Below, piece by piece: positions 20,604 through 27,512 of a stretch of DNA of 64,000 nt (position 1 is the first letter of the stretch; the number at the start of each line of letters is the position of its first letter). The notes under the pieces were generated by a model. The model saw nothing but the letters and a program-made list of their open reading frames with translations, had not been told where the DNA came from and did no database searches. The stretch is taken from the NCBI GenBank assembly GCA_964426135.1, contig CAYRPN010000002.1, forward strand, positions 124,001 to 188,000, read 5' to 3'. A program made the position numbers and the translations under genes. The DNA comes from CAYRPN01 sp964426135 (lineage in GTDB: Bacteria > Planctomycetota > Phycisphaerae > Phycisphaerales > Phycisphaeraceae).

Positions 20604-20961
20604 GGGCGGGGTCGTCCTCATCCGTGAAAGTGGAGTGGTTGTGGAGAGATTGGCTCAAATCACTCGACAGTTACTGTTAATCGTCGGCAGGGATAGGCAT
20701 CCATATCAAGGCAGCCAATCGCATTGTAGGCGTTTGGCAGGACATTAGAGTAGAGGACAGGGGGGAGGCTAGTCAATAGGGAGTTCGATCAGTCAATGCA
20801 AGTGCCTGTTTATGCTTGACTTGCGTCTCAATATCGTCGCAAAGCCATAGCCATGATCGCCTGGTTCCGCGGCCATCGACGAATCTCGTCGGCTCAGTTC
20901 CTCCCCCGCAGTTATCCGACCCGCCGTCTTCATCGACGCGATTCGGCTCAAGGCTCAAGGC
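20604..20961. other. intergenic region upstream of the DUF1501-led cluster
   Basis: These 358 bases hold no convincing gene. GC content is lower than in the neighbours. A sigma-70-like promoter for the minus-strand cluster is the only feature seen. Confidence 0.5.
20747..20776 (-). promoter_or_regulatory. possible sigma-70-type promoter of the DUF1501 cluster
   Basis: TTGACT (20771-20776) and TACTCT (20747-20752) are spaced by 18 bases on the minus strand, about 145 bases before the DUF1501 start. The -10 element is only a four-of-six match, so this is tentative. Confidence 0.3.
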
Positions 20962-21750
20962 TCACGGCGGCGTCGCGCCGGCGAACACGCCGTACTTCCA
21001 CCAGCGGTCCAGCGGATAGTCCGCGTAGTAACCGGGGCCCCGGTCGAAATCATCGCCGCCGAAGAACCGCGCATGACCGTCGGCAAAGACCACGTTGACC
21101 CCGCCATTCACCCCCGCACCGAAGTGCAACCGACCAGGCTGCGGGATCGGCGTGAAATTGCCGGGGAACGAGCGGAACGTCCAGACCGAGTGCCCCTTCC
21201 ACCCCCAGTCGTTGTAGGTGCTCGCCTTGCTCGGCGAAACGAGCTGGCTCGTTCGCTTCGGACGGAACTCCACGTTCGCGTCGTCCTTCACGCCGACGGA
21301 ATAGATGTTCGCCATCATCGCCACGGGCGGGCCGGGGTAGCCCGGCTGCCATTCGACGGAATTCACGGGCTGGGCCGTGGCGCAGTCCCAGACCTCCGGC
21401 GACGAAAGATACAGCATGGTGCGCCAGAAGAAATTATTCACGAAGCCGGCCGCGTTGGGATCGTGGTAGTTCGGCGCGCTGCCGTTGGCGGCGGAGACCC
21501 AAGCCGTCACATCGTTGTGCGGCAGCAGATCCTGGTGCTCCGCCGCAAAGCCGGCCGAGGCGATCGCCAGTTGCTTCTGATTGCTCGCGCACGCGGTCTG
21601 TCGGGACGACTCGCGCGCCTGCCGCAGCGCCGGCAGCAGGATGGCGATGAGCAGTGAAAGAATCGAAATGACCACCAGCATCTCAATGAGAGTGAACGCG
21701 CCGCGGCGAGCGCGGGCAGACGAAGATGAGGCAACGCGGAAAGGGGCCAC
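20962..21750 (-). CDS. type II secretion-like pseudopilin (DUF1559-like)
   Basis: This is a 262-residue protein. Its N-terminus has the prepilin cleavage/methylation motif GAFTLIEMLVVISILSLLIA followed by LLPALRQARESSRQTACASN. The C-terminus has VNVVFADGHARFF, similar to the H-x9-DG ending found in the large planctomycete family of these proteins. The start is GTG 21750 without a clear ribosome site. Members are thought to be secreted minor pilins; the individual role is unknown. It lies just beyond the distal end of the integron array and is probably host DNA. Confidence 0.8.
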   Translation of the reverse strand: MAPFRVASSSSARARRGAFTLIEMLVVISILSLLIAILLPALRQARESSRQTACASNQKQLAIASAGFAAEHQDLLPHNDVTAWVSAANGSAPNYHDPNAAGFVNNFFWRTMLYLSSPEVWDCATAQPVNSVEWQPGYPGPPVAMMANIYSVGVKDDANVEFRPKRTSQLVSPSKASTYNDWGWKGHSVWTFRSFPGNFTPIPQPGRLHFGAGVNGGVNVVFADGHARFFGGDDFDRGPGYYADYPLDRWWKYGVFAGATPP

Positions 21751-21808
21751 GGAAAAATTGTAACGTGGGCGAGCGGAAACTCACGGCCCGCCGCCGATGC
21801 GGCGAACG

Positions 21809-21904
21809 CATGAACGACTGCGTTCACTTGCGGGCCGGCTGCAAGGAACGTGGTGTATCGAGAAACCGTAATGCCGGCCCGTCAAGTGCAACGCTTTGTT
21901 CGGC
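21809..21904 (-). other. attC site A (distal end of array)
   Basis: A palindrome of about 96 bases with arms GTTCACTTGCGGGCCGGC and the matching GCCGGCCCGTCAAGTGCAAC. The right core is GTTCGGC. The left core is degenerate (CATGAAC), so the site may be inactive. It resembles attC H in layout. Confidence 0.65.
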
Positions 21905-22535
21905 GTGTTTTGGCCACGTCGTCCTTCGGCTCGTAGTGCCAGTCGCCGCCCCGCAACCAGATGCCCGCCTCGAACTCACGGAGAGCGCCCCGCAGTATCC
22001 AGGGGCCAGTGTGGCCCTCCTCCCGACAGACCGAACGGCAACCATTACGGCGAAGGTATTTCTGCACTTCCTTGTGAGCCGCTACCATCGCGGCGGGACG
22101 TTGGATCGTCCGATACAGTGAGTGATCTGTGAGAAACGCTTTGTCCACAATGTAATACGCACAGTCGCCGAAGGAACCACCCACTATCCAGCGTCGCCGC
22201 TCGTCGCTCCACGTCCGCGATACGATCCAGTCGAACGCCGGCCCACCGTATTTGAGCGACACAGAAAAGAAATGCTGGCCGTCATTGGCATGTGTCTCAT
22301 CGAACTGCAAGGGGAACTCCTCCCACCGTGGAGACAGCACATGAAAACGGGAATAGCGTGAAGCACGCACGTCGTCATCGATTCGCGTCTGCACCTCCGC
22401 AACCGTCGTGTAGCGCGGAAACGGCGGCGGGCTGGCGGATCGGTCCGGGACGAACTCGGCAGAGAACCGCTCAATCATGAACGAGACGAAGTCGGTGCTG
22501 TCGTCCGGTGCCATGAAAAAGTGACTGTGGGCCAT
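21882..22535 (-). CDS. integron cassette 8: hypothetical protein
   Basis: This is a 217-residue soluble protein starting at ATG 22535 with AGAGG five bases upstream; the GTG two codons earlier is an alternative. The stop TGA lies inside the right arm of attC A, as is common for cassette genes. The protein is rich in Trp, Arg and acidic residues and has no signal peptide or membrane segment. I do not recognise the family. It is the most distal of the cassettes and the least likely to be read from Pc. Confidence 0.75.
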   Translation of the reverse strand: MAHSHFFMAPDDSTDFVSFMIERFSAEFVPDRSASPPPFPRYTTVAEVQTRIDDDVRASRYSRFHVLSPRWEEFPLQFDETHANDGQHFFSVSLKYGGPAFDWIVSRTWSDERRRWIVGGSFGDCAYYIVDKAFLTDHSLYRTIQRPAAMVAAHKEVQKYLRRNGCRSVCREEGHTGPWILRGALREFEAGIWLRGGDWHYEPKDDVAKTRRTKRCT

Positions 22536-22550
22536 CCGCACCTCTCCGCC

Positions 22551-22658
22551 GCCGAACGAAAAAGGCTCAGTTGCCGGCCGCCCGCGGGAGGGGGCGTACC
22601 ACCGACAACAACAGTTTACTCGCGGGCGTCGCCGGTCAACTGCAGCCGTTGGTTAGGT
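22551..22658 (-). other. attC site B
   Basis: A 108-base imperfect palindrome from GCCGAAC (22551) to GTTAGGT (22652-22658). Its arms contain CAGTTGCCGG and the matching CCGGTCAACTG, plus CCCGCG and CGCGGG. It differs from the 107-base consensus used by attC C, E, F and G. Confidence 0.8.
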
Positions 22659-22928
22659 GACACGTTTTCGCGAAAAGGTTACCCACAGCATTAAACACAA
22701 AAGCGCAACACAGCCAATTGCAATAAGAATCCATGTGCGGTTGTAGTCTTCTGCCCACCCGTTAAGGAGCATGATAACGGTGTCTTTTGGAATACCGTCT
22801 TCATCTGCATAATCACTTGGTCGAATAACACCAAGATTCCCCCACAAAAAGCGGCTGAATGAAGATGCTAGTACGCCTACAAAGTAAGCAACGCAGCACC
22901 CCAGAGAAATGAGTTGCGCTTTTGTCAT
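22653..22928 (-). CDS. integron cassette 7: small membrane protein
   Basis: This is a 91-residue protein with two hydrophobic helices (residues 5-25 and 67-83) flanking a polar loop with DYADEDGIPKD, and a basic C-terminus (SRKRVT). ATG 22928 is three bases from the attC C core, so there is almost no room for a ribosome site inside the cassette. The TAA stop is formed within the attC B core. The family is not recognised. Confidence 0.7.
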   Translation of the reverse strand: MTKAQLISLGCCVAYFVGVLASSFSRFLWGNLGVIRPSDYADEDGIPKDTVIMLLNGWAEDYNRTWILIAIGCVALLCLMLWVTFSRKRVT

Positions 22929-22931
22929 GTC

Positions 22932-23038
22932 GCCTAACGCTGCCGCTCAGTGGCGAGCCGCGTGCGGGGCAGGACGCACAAGGCTCGATGACAACTTTCA
23001 ACGCACGCAAGCTCGTCCACTGCAGCGAATGGTTAGGC
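22932..23038 (-). other. attC site C
   Basis: 107 bases from GCCTAAC to GTTAGGC. It contains the shared block CGCTCAGTGGCGAGCCGCG and the closing CCACTGCAGCG. It is near identical to attC E, F and G. Confidence 0.9.
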
Positions 23039-23278
23039 CGAGGACTGTACCCGCGTCAGCGCTTGAAGAATCAGGTCGTAAGCCGGACGCCAGCGCGGGT
23101 CCGACTTGAAATATACAAACGTTGAGTCGAATGTCCGAACCTCTTCAGCAGTGTATTCGGAAGCTTCGGGAGAATTCTCCAACGAAAGTGCAGTTCGTCG
23201 ATATGCCAGCAGGCGCGCCTCCGTCAAGTGACGAAGTTGCTCCACTGTGAGCACACGAAGTCGCCGGGGCGGTTCCAT
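23033..23278 (-). CDS. integron cassette 6: hypothetical protein
   Basis: This is an 81-residue helical, charged protein (LTVEQLRHLTEARLLAYRRT near the start). ATG 23278 is 13 bases inside the cassette from the attC D core, and the TAA stop overlaps the attC C core. No family was recognised. The small size and cassette location are the main evidence that it is a real gene. Confidence 0.6.
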   Translation of the reverse strand: MEPPRRLRVLTVEQLRHLTEARLLAYRRTALSLENSPEASEYTAEEVRTFDSTFVYFKSDPRWRPAYDLILQALTRVQSSA

Positions 23279-23291
23279 AGTGGGCGATCTG

Positions 23292-23432
23292 GCCTAACGA
23301 ACAGAGATCAGTTGTGTGCCGCGGGACCGTCCGGCGGCACCAGGCGTTCAGAATACTCGGCCACACCCTGAATCGAAAGAACAATCACCAACCATCAGAC
23401 GCGAGCACAGCAACTGCATCGACTGGTTATGC
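23292..23432 (-). other. attC site D
   Basis: A 141-base site from GCCTAAC (23292-23298) to GTTATGC (23426-23432). The inner arms are CAGTTGTGTGCCGCG and the matching CGCGAGCACAGCAACTG. It is longer than the others and has an unusual loop. Confidence 0.8.
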
Positions 23433-23620
23433 TTCGCTTCCACGGCAGCAGAAAAAGGTCCATCCCGCCAGGGGCCGACGTGCACTGCCTTGTCCTGCGG
23501 CGACCGTCCGCCTCAGCAGCGGCTGCTAGGCGCGCGGGCGCCGCAGGATAAGGCCACTGTCAAGCAAGGCGGCCCCGACTCTAACACACCCAAAGCAATA
23601 AATCAACATCGACTGGCGAA
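23433..23620 (-). other. integron cassette 5: no convincing gene
   Basis: The 188 bases between attC D and attC E have no good open frame. A 32-codon frame (ATG 23624 to TAG 23526) is possible but overlaps the attC E core, lacks a ribosome site and is not supported otherwise. Hairpin-prone sequence (CTCAGCAGCGGCTGCTAGGC) lies in the middle and may be a decayed attC. A regulatory RNA or a lost gene are both possible. Confidence 0.55.
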
Positions 23621-23727
23621 GCATAACGCTGCCGCTCAGTGGCGAGCCGCGTGCGGGGCAGGACGCACAAGGCTCGATGACAACTTTCAACGCACGCGAG
23701 ATCGTCCACTGCAGCGGGTGGTTCGGC
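23621..23727 (-). other. attC site E
   Basis: 107 bases from GCATAAC to GTTCGGC, with the same inner sequence as attC C, F and G. Confidence 0.9.
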
Positions 23728-23733
23728 ATGCCT

Positions 23734-24204
23734 TTACTCGCGGTACGGCGACCGGAACGGCTCGGGGAACAGGCCAAACTGCCGCGCTAGGGTCACCGCG
23801 TCGGGGCACGCCATCGGCACACCGACGTACATGTAGTAGTCGTAGCCGACGTGGATGAACGCGCCCTCGCTCTCCAGCCGACACCAGAACTCCTCCCGCA
23901 ACAACCGCCGCACGACCCAGCCGACCTCGGTCGGCCCGAGGGCGGAACCCTCCGTGAACGGCAGTGGGACCGTTGCGTGGTTCTCCAGCCCGGCGACCGC
24001 CAGCGACGGCACTCCGGCCTCCTGCAGGAAAGCGACAGCGGTGGCGGCGTAGGCGTCCTCGACCCGTTGGTACTCTGGTTCGGTAAGGACCACTCCGTCG
24101 AACCTCTGACCTATGTCACTGACCGAAGTCCACTCGTTCCGCGTGTAGGAACTGCCGGCGTTGCGGTAGGCGGGGTCATACTTGGTCACCCGGAACTCGA
24201 ACAC
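23734..24204 (-). CDS. integron cassette 4: hypothetical protein
   Basis: This is a 156-residue protein starting at GTG 24204. GGAGGA lies seven bases upstream and both fall inside the cassette, which decides the start; the longer frame to 24309 would read through attC F. It begins MFEFRVTKYDPAYRN and has a conserved-looking IGQRFDG and a C-terminal HVGYDYYMYVGV. There is no signal peptide or membrane segment. It looks like a soluble protein of a small uncharacterised family. Confidence 0.8.
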   Translation of the reverse strand: MFEFRVTKYDPAYRNAGSSYTRNEWTSVSDIGQRFDGVVLTEPEYQRVEDAYAATAVAFLQEAGVPSLAVAGLENHATVPLPFTEGSALGPTEVGWVVRRLLREEFWCRLESEGAFIHVGYDYYMYVGVPMACPDAVTLARQFGLFPEPFRSPYRE

Positions 24205-24220
24205 GCCGAAGTCCTCCGCT

Positions 24221-24327
24221 GCCGAACGCTGCCGCTCAGTGGCGAGCCGCGTGCGGGGCAGGACGCACAAGGCTCGAAGTAAACAATCAACGCACGCGCG
24301 CTCGTCCAATGCAGCGGTTGGTTAGGC
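24221..24327 (-). other. attC site F
   Basis: 107 bases from GCCGAAC to GTTAGGC, with a few substitutions relative to attC C and G in the loop (AGTAAACAATCAACGC). Confidence 0.9.
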
Positions 24328-24334
24328 CGCTTGG

Positions 24335-24550
24335 TCAGAGTCGCCACCACACTTCCTTGAGCCAGTCCAAGAATCTGTCGCCGAATATGAAGCCCAATAT
24401 GCCACAGGTCACCGCCCCAATCAGAATCGTATCCCCTTCAAAGAATGGTGGCGTCGTGATCAACCAAATACAGACACCCAACCCGGCTGTCGCTCCGAGC
24501 AACGCTCCCCAACAAGCTCCCTTCAAACCATTGGAAAGGTCTTCGCTCAT
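24335..24550 (-). CDS. integron cassette 3: small membrane protein
   Basis: This is a 71-residue protein with two hydrophobic, Gly-rich segments (ACWGALLGATAGLGVCIWL and ILIGAVTCGILGFIFG) joined by a short loop. The C-terminus is DWLKEVWWRL. ATG 24550 is four bases from the attC G core and the TGA stop is eight bases from attC F. The family is unknown; small two-helix membrane proteins are common in cassette arrays. Confidence 0.7.
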   Translation of the reverse strand: MSEDLSNGLKGACWGALLGATAGLGVCIWLITTPPFFEGDTILIGAVTCGILGFIFGDRFLDWLKEVWWRL

Positions 24551-24553
24551 ATG

Positions 24554-24661
24554 GCCTAACGCTGCCGCTCAGTGGCGAGCCGCGTGCGGGGCAGGACGCA
24601 CAAGGCTCGATATAAACTTTCAACGCACGCGCTGCTCGTCCACTGCAGCGGTTGGTTAGCC
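24554..24661 (-). other. attC site G
   Basis: 108 bases from GCCTAAC to GTTAGCC; near identical to attC C, E and F. Confidence 0.9.
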
Positions 24662-24663
24662 CG

Positions 24664-25074
24664 TCAGTCGTTGAACTCGAACTCAGCACCAAAACCCCAG
24701 CCGCCGTTCTCTTTCTGAAAGACATTGGCGACGAACTTGCGCCATAGGTGGTCGTGCTTCACACTTTCGAGCGCGAACTGGCGTACGGCAGCCATCAGCG
24801 CGTCGGAGGGCAGCAAAGGCGAAGGATGATCGGGCGCGTCAATCTCGAAAGACAGCCTATTGGGGAAACTGTCTGCCGGAGCAGAAACCGTCAACTTCGC
24901 GGCCGTGCATGTCTCCGGCAACGACTCCATCAGGCAAATCCCAACCTGCTGAATGAGCGGCTGGTGCCAAGGGCGACCGTCGGGGAGAACGTTCTGAACC
25001 GGCGCGCTTGCGGCTGTGGGCGCGTCCGGTGCGTCAGAGGATTTCTTTCCGAATAGACGGTTCCAAAGACCCAT
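24664..25074 (-). CDS. integron cassette 2: hypothetical protein
   Basis: This is a 136-residue protein beginning MGLWNRLFGKKSSD, an amphipathic start seen in many small accessory proteins. A Pro/Ala linker follows, and then a globular part with DGRPWHQPLIQQVG and the ending GGWGFGAEFEFND. It has no transmembrane segment. The stop is three bases from attC G. I do not recognise the family. Confidence 0.75.
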   Translation of the reverse strand: MGLWNRLFGKKSSDAPDAPTAASAPVQNVLPDGRPWHQPLIQQVGICLMESLPETCTAAKLTVSAPADSFPNRLSFEIDAPDHPSPLLPSDALMAAVRQFALESVKHDHLWRKFVANVFQKENGGWGFGAEFEFND

Positions 25075-25087
25075 ATTGCCTCCACAG

Positions 25088-25184
25088 GGCTAACGAAACA
25101 GTTCACCTGCTGCGGCGGCCAGTGAGACGTTGAACCCTGAAAAGCCGTTATGCCGCCGCAGTCAGGTGCAACGCCTTGTTAGCC
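25088..25184 (-). other. attC site H (attI-proximal)
   Basis: 97 bases from GGCTAAC to GTTAGCC. Arms contain GTTCACCTGCTGCGGCGGC and GCCGCCGCAGTCAGGTGCAAC. The type matches attC A rather than the 107-base group. Confidence 0.85.
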
Positions 25185-25610
25185 CCGGATCACATACGGA
25201 TTCGACCAATCAACGATCGGTCGCGACGCGAACCAGGGCAGCAACTCATCTCGAATCCAGTCTTGCATATTCGCAGCACAGCGTTCGTGGCTTTCAGCGT
25301 CACGATGAAACCGGAACGAGTACCTCTTTCGGCCAGGTGTGTTTGGGCACTCGTAGGGCAACGATACGGGACCTTCCGCGACCCGTTTGCCGGATGCCGT
25401 TTCCCAGTGACACCAAAACCGAAAGATCGTGTCGAAGGTCGGAACACCGATTGACAACACGAGCCTGGCCCCGTCTTCAGCAACGTAATCAAACCGCCCA
25501 CCGGTGCGGCCACCGGCAATCCGTTGGAAATCAGCAGAAGCAAGCCAAGGATTCATCATCGCCATGATGCGCTGTTTGGCTTGCGTCTTGTCTTTGCCAG
25601 TGAGAGGCAT
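25179..25610 (-). CDS. integron cassette 1: hypothetical protein
   Basis: This 143-residue protein is the first cassette gene after attI and so best placed for expression from Pc. ATG 25610 is chosen because it is the first start inside the cassette; a TTG at 25637 would lie in attI. A strong ribosome site is lacking. The sequence is globular, Trp/Arg-rich, with NPWLASADFQRIAGGR and WIRDELLPWFASRP. A distant resemblance to DUF4304-type proteins is possible but not secure. The TAA stop is formed by the attC H core. Confidence 0.75.
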   Translation of the reverse strand: MPLTGKDKTQAKQRIMAMMNPWLASADFQRIAGGRTGGRFDYVAEDGARLVLSIGVPTFDTIFRFWCHWETASGKRVAEGPVSLPYECPNTPGRKRYSFRFHRDAESHERCAANMQDWIRDELLPWFASRPIVDWSNPYVIRG

Positions 25611-25616
25611 GTTTTG

Positions 25617-25680
25617 GGCTAACTTCTGTTTAGTCAATCTACAGATTGGATAACGCAGCCAACCTTACGCCCGCATTTTA
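25617..25680 (-). other. attI recombination region
   Basis: GTTAGCC (minus strand, 25617-25623) is the core bordering the first cassette. The bases to 25680 lie between this core and the promoters and are the expected place for the IntI binding sites. Exact limits cannot be read from sequence. Confidence 0.65.
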
Positions 25681-25703
25681 TCCGCAAATCACTATTGACA
25701 CAA
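25675..25703 (-). promoter_or_regulatory. candidate cassette promoter Pc
   Basis: On the minus strand, TTGTGT (25698-25703) is 17 bases from TAAAAT (25675-25680, five of six with consensus). It points into the cassettes and lies about 65 bases before the first cassette start codon. Confidence 0.5.
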
Positions 25704-25723
25704 GGCTTTTCATGTATTAGGGT
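25695..25723 (+). promoter_or_regulatory. candidate intI promoter
   Basis: A perfect TTGACA (25695-25700) is 17 bases from a weak TAGGGT (25718-25723), on the plus strand, about 40 bases before the intI start. Its -35 overlaps the -35 of Pc by three bases on the other strand. Confidence 0.4.
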
Positions 25724-25764
25724 ATTGATCGGGTACCCGGCAAACTCAATCGACGGAGGCATGC

Positions 25765-26829
25765 ATGAAACTCATCGATCAAGTCCGCCACAACATGCGG
25801 CTGCGCCATCTCTCGCGCAAGACGGAGGACTGCTACGTTCAATGGATCGAGCGATTTCTCCGCTTTCATGCGCAGCCGGCGAAAACGGGAGCCCGTCCCC
25901 CTCACCCCAACCCTCTCCCCCGGCCAGCCGGGGGCGAGGGGGTCGGAAAACTCATCTGGCGGCATCCCAAGGACATGGACGAAGTGGAGGTGCGCGAGTT
26001 CCTCACCGACCTGGCGGTCAATGGCAAAGTGTCGGCTTCGACGCAGAACCAGGCGCTTGCCGCGCTCTTGATGTTGTTTGAAAAGGTGCTGGAGAAGCCG
26101 TTGGGGCGCATCGATGCGCTGCGGGCGAGTCGGCCCAGGCGCGTGCCGGTGGTGTTTTCGTGCGAGGAAGTGGCGCGGGTGTTGGCCGTGATGACCGGCA
26201 TGCACCGGCTGATCGCGGAACTGATGTACGGCTCGGGCATGCGCGTGCTCGAATGCTGCTCCCTGCGGGTGAAGGACATCGACCTGGATCGCGGGCAGAT
26301 CACGATTCGCGCGGGCAAGGGTGGCGATGACCGCTACACGCTACTGCCGGTGTCGCTGCGCGAGCGCTTGGCGCGGCAGATCGAAGTTCGCAAGGAACTG
26401 AGCGAGCGCGACCTTCGCCGCGGGTTCGGCGCGGCGGTCTTGCCAGAGGCGTTTGCCCGCAAGGACGCGTCGGCGGCGACGTCGATCGCCTGGCAGTTTC
26501 TGTTTCCCTCGGCATGCCTGTGCGCGGCGGAGGTGGCCGGAGGCCGGACGCGCTGGCACGTGCATGAGAATGTGGTCGGGCACGCCATCTGCCAGGCCGC
26601 CAAGGCCGCGGGGCTGACGAGGCGCGTCACCAGCCACACATTGCGCCACTCCTTCGCCACGCACCTGCTGGAGGCCGGGTACGACATCCGCACGGTGCAG
26701 CAGTTGCTGGGTCACAAGAGCGTGGAGACGACGATGATCTACACACACGTCATGCAAAGGGGCGTGCTGGGCGTGCGCAGCCCGCTGGACGCGGGGCGGG
26801 CGGGAGTGGTCGCGGGGGCGGCGGCGTGA
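25765..26829 (+). CDS. intI: integron integrase IntI with in-frame palindrome insert
   Basis: This is a 354-residue tyrosine recombinase. Catalytic residues are all visible: R160 (MYGSGMR), K185 (GKGGDD), H291 and R294 (HTLRHSFATHLLE), H317 (LLGHKSV) and Y326 (TMIYTHV). The IntI-specific extra block is present at about 222-250 (VLPEAFARKDA, WQFLFPS), which separates it from XerC/D. GGAGG lies five bases before ATG 25765. Residues 41-64 are an extra stretch (PHPNPLPRPAGGEG) between the N-terminal helix ending FLRFHA and RHPKDMDEVEV; they come from a palindromic repeat. The gene is divergent from the cassette array, the normal integron layout. Confidence 0.93.
   Translation: MKLIDQVRHNMRLRHLSRKTEDCYVQWIERFLRFHAQPAKTGARPPHPNPLPRPAGGEGVGKLIWRHPKDMDEVEVREFLTDLAVNGKVSASTQNQALAALLMLFEKVLEKPLGRIDALRASRPRRVPVVFSCEEVARVLAVMTGMHRLIAELMYGSGMRVLECCSLRVKDIDLDRGQITIRAGKGGDDRYTLLPVSLRERLARQIEVRKELSERDLRRGFGAAVLPEAFARKDASAATSIAWQFLFPSACLCAAEVAGGRTRWHVHENVVGHAICQAAKAAGLTRRVTSHTLRHSFATHLLEAGYDIRTVQQLLGHKSVETTMIYTHVMQRGVLGVRSPLDAGRAGVVAGAAA
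25896..25943. repeat. CCCTCACCCC-type palindrome inside intI
   Basis: CCCCCTCACCCCAACCCTC and a mirrored GGGGGCGAGGGGG form a hairpin wholly inside the intI frame. Two relatives lie at 27264-27310 and 27351-27399. In this frame it encodes PHPNPLPRPAGGEG, a peptide pattern known from repeats of this type in other bacteria. Confidence 0.85.
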
Positions 26830-27135
26830 ATGGTCGTTCGCAAGCGGCGGGGACACCGGTAACCCCGGGCCGATATCGGTCAATGTAAGGTGTTGGTGAT
26901 CCAGCCCCGCATTCGGCCGGGCTGGTTGTTCTTTGGCAAATCGGCGCACAAAGCCGGCACCGGGCGGTACGGCAGCGGCACGCCGGATGTGGCCGGAAAG
27001 TGTCCTACCTTTTTGGCAGGCAAAACATAAGCGATTGTGATGTCTTGAGTTAGCTTTGGTTTTGGCCCCCGGGGGGTACGTGGCCGGCCACATGGAGGAC
27101 GGGGGGAACCGGCAGCCGTGAGCAGTGGATCCCGG

Positions 27136-27219
27136 TTAGCGGTCGGGCCGAGTCGGCGAGGCCCACCTGGATTCGTGCGAAGAATCAGGTGGGCCTCGCG
27201 GACTCGGCCCGACCGCTAA
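27136..27219. repeat. 84-base REP-like inverted repeat
   Basis: Left arm TTAGCGGTCGGGCCGAGTC is mirrored by right arm GACTCGGCCCGACCGCTAA, with inner arms GAGGCCCACCTG and CAGGTGGGCCTC. The TTAGCG start is shared with the REP elements near 57354-59720. Confidence 0.85.
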
Positions 27220-27263
27220 TCGCAATCGAGGGGTCTACCAGATTTTCCGGGGACGTTGGATCG

Positions 27264-27399
27264 GCCCCCTCGCCCCCGGCTCTGCGGGGGAGAGGGTTGG
27301 GGTGAGGGGGTTTGCGATGTCGAGCGACAAATGGACGCCCAAGGTTCACCGTCCCCCTCACCCTAGCCCTCTCCCCCAGCAGACTGGGGGAGAGGGGAC
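27264..27399. repeat. pair of CCCTCACCCC-type palindromes in inverted orientation
   Basis: Units at 27264-27310 and 27351-27399 each form a hairpin and are inverted to each other (GTTGGGGTGAGGGGG and CCCCCTCACCCTAGCCC). They belong to the family found inside intI. Confidence 0.8.
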
Positions 27400-27512
27400 C
27401 AAGCCCCCGGAGAATTGGGCACACCCCAATCGACTCATTCCGGCCCGACAATGGCGTCGAGTCCGCGCGTGCGGTAGTCTGTCGCGTTCACCGCCACTGA
27501 AAGGACTCCCGT

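Larger units (their letters stand above)
21809..26829. mobile_element. chromosomal integron: intI plus eight-cassette array
   Basis: The layout is that of a complete integron. A tyrosine recombinase of the IntI family is on the plus strand at 25765-26829. A divergent attI/Pc region follows, then eight attC sites with seven cassette genes, all on the minus strand. Consecutive attC sites are bounded by RYYYAAC and GTTRRRY-type cores (GCCTAAC/GTTAGGC in the best ones). Four attCs are near identical over 107 bases, a sign of long residence in one host lineage. Cassette genes end at or inside the next attC, and several start within a few bases of the core. Confidence 0.92.
26830..27512. other. repeat-rich intergenic region after intI
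   Basis: These 683 bases contain no convincing gene. They hold several inverted repeats, listed separately. They may mark a hot spot for small element insertion between the integron and the gcvT gene. Confidence 0.6.

Noticed and set aside
20773..20958. Short minus-strand frame in the gap before the DUF1501 cluster
   Set aside because: No ribosome site, no recognisable protein pattern, and it lies in the likely promoter region.
24202..24309. Upstream extension of the cassette 4 gene to 24309
   Set aside because: It would read through attC F; GTG 24204 with GGAGGA lies inside the cassette.
25765..26829. XerC/XerD as an alternative name for the recombinase
   Set aside because: The IntI-specific block near residues 222-250 and the adjacent attC array fit IntI, not Xer.
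26830..27512. Glycine riboswitch before gcvT
   Set aside because: Only REP-like palindromes are seen; no tandem aptamer-like structure was recognised.
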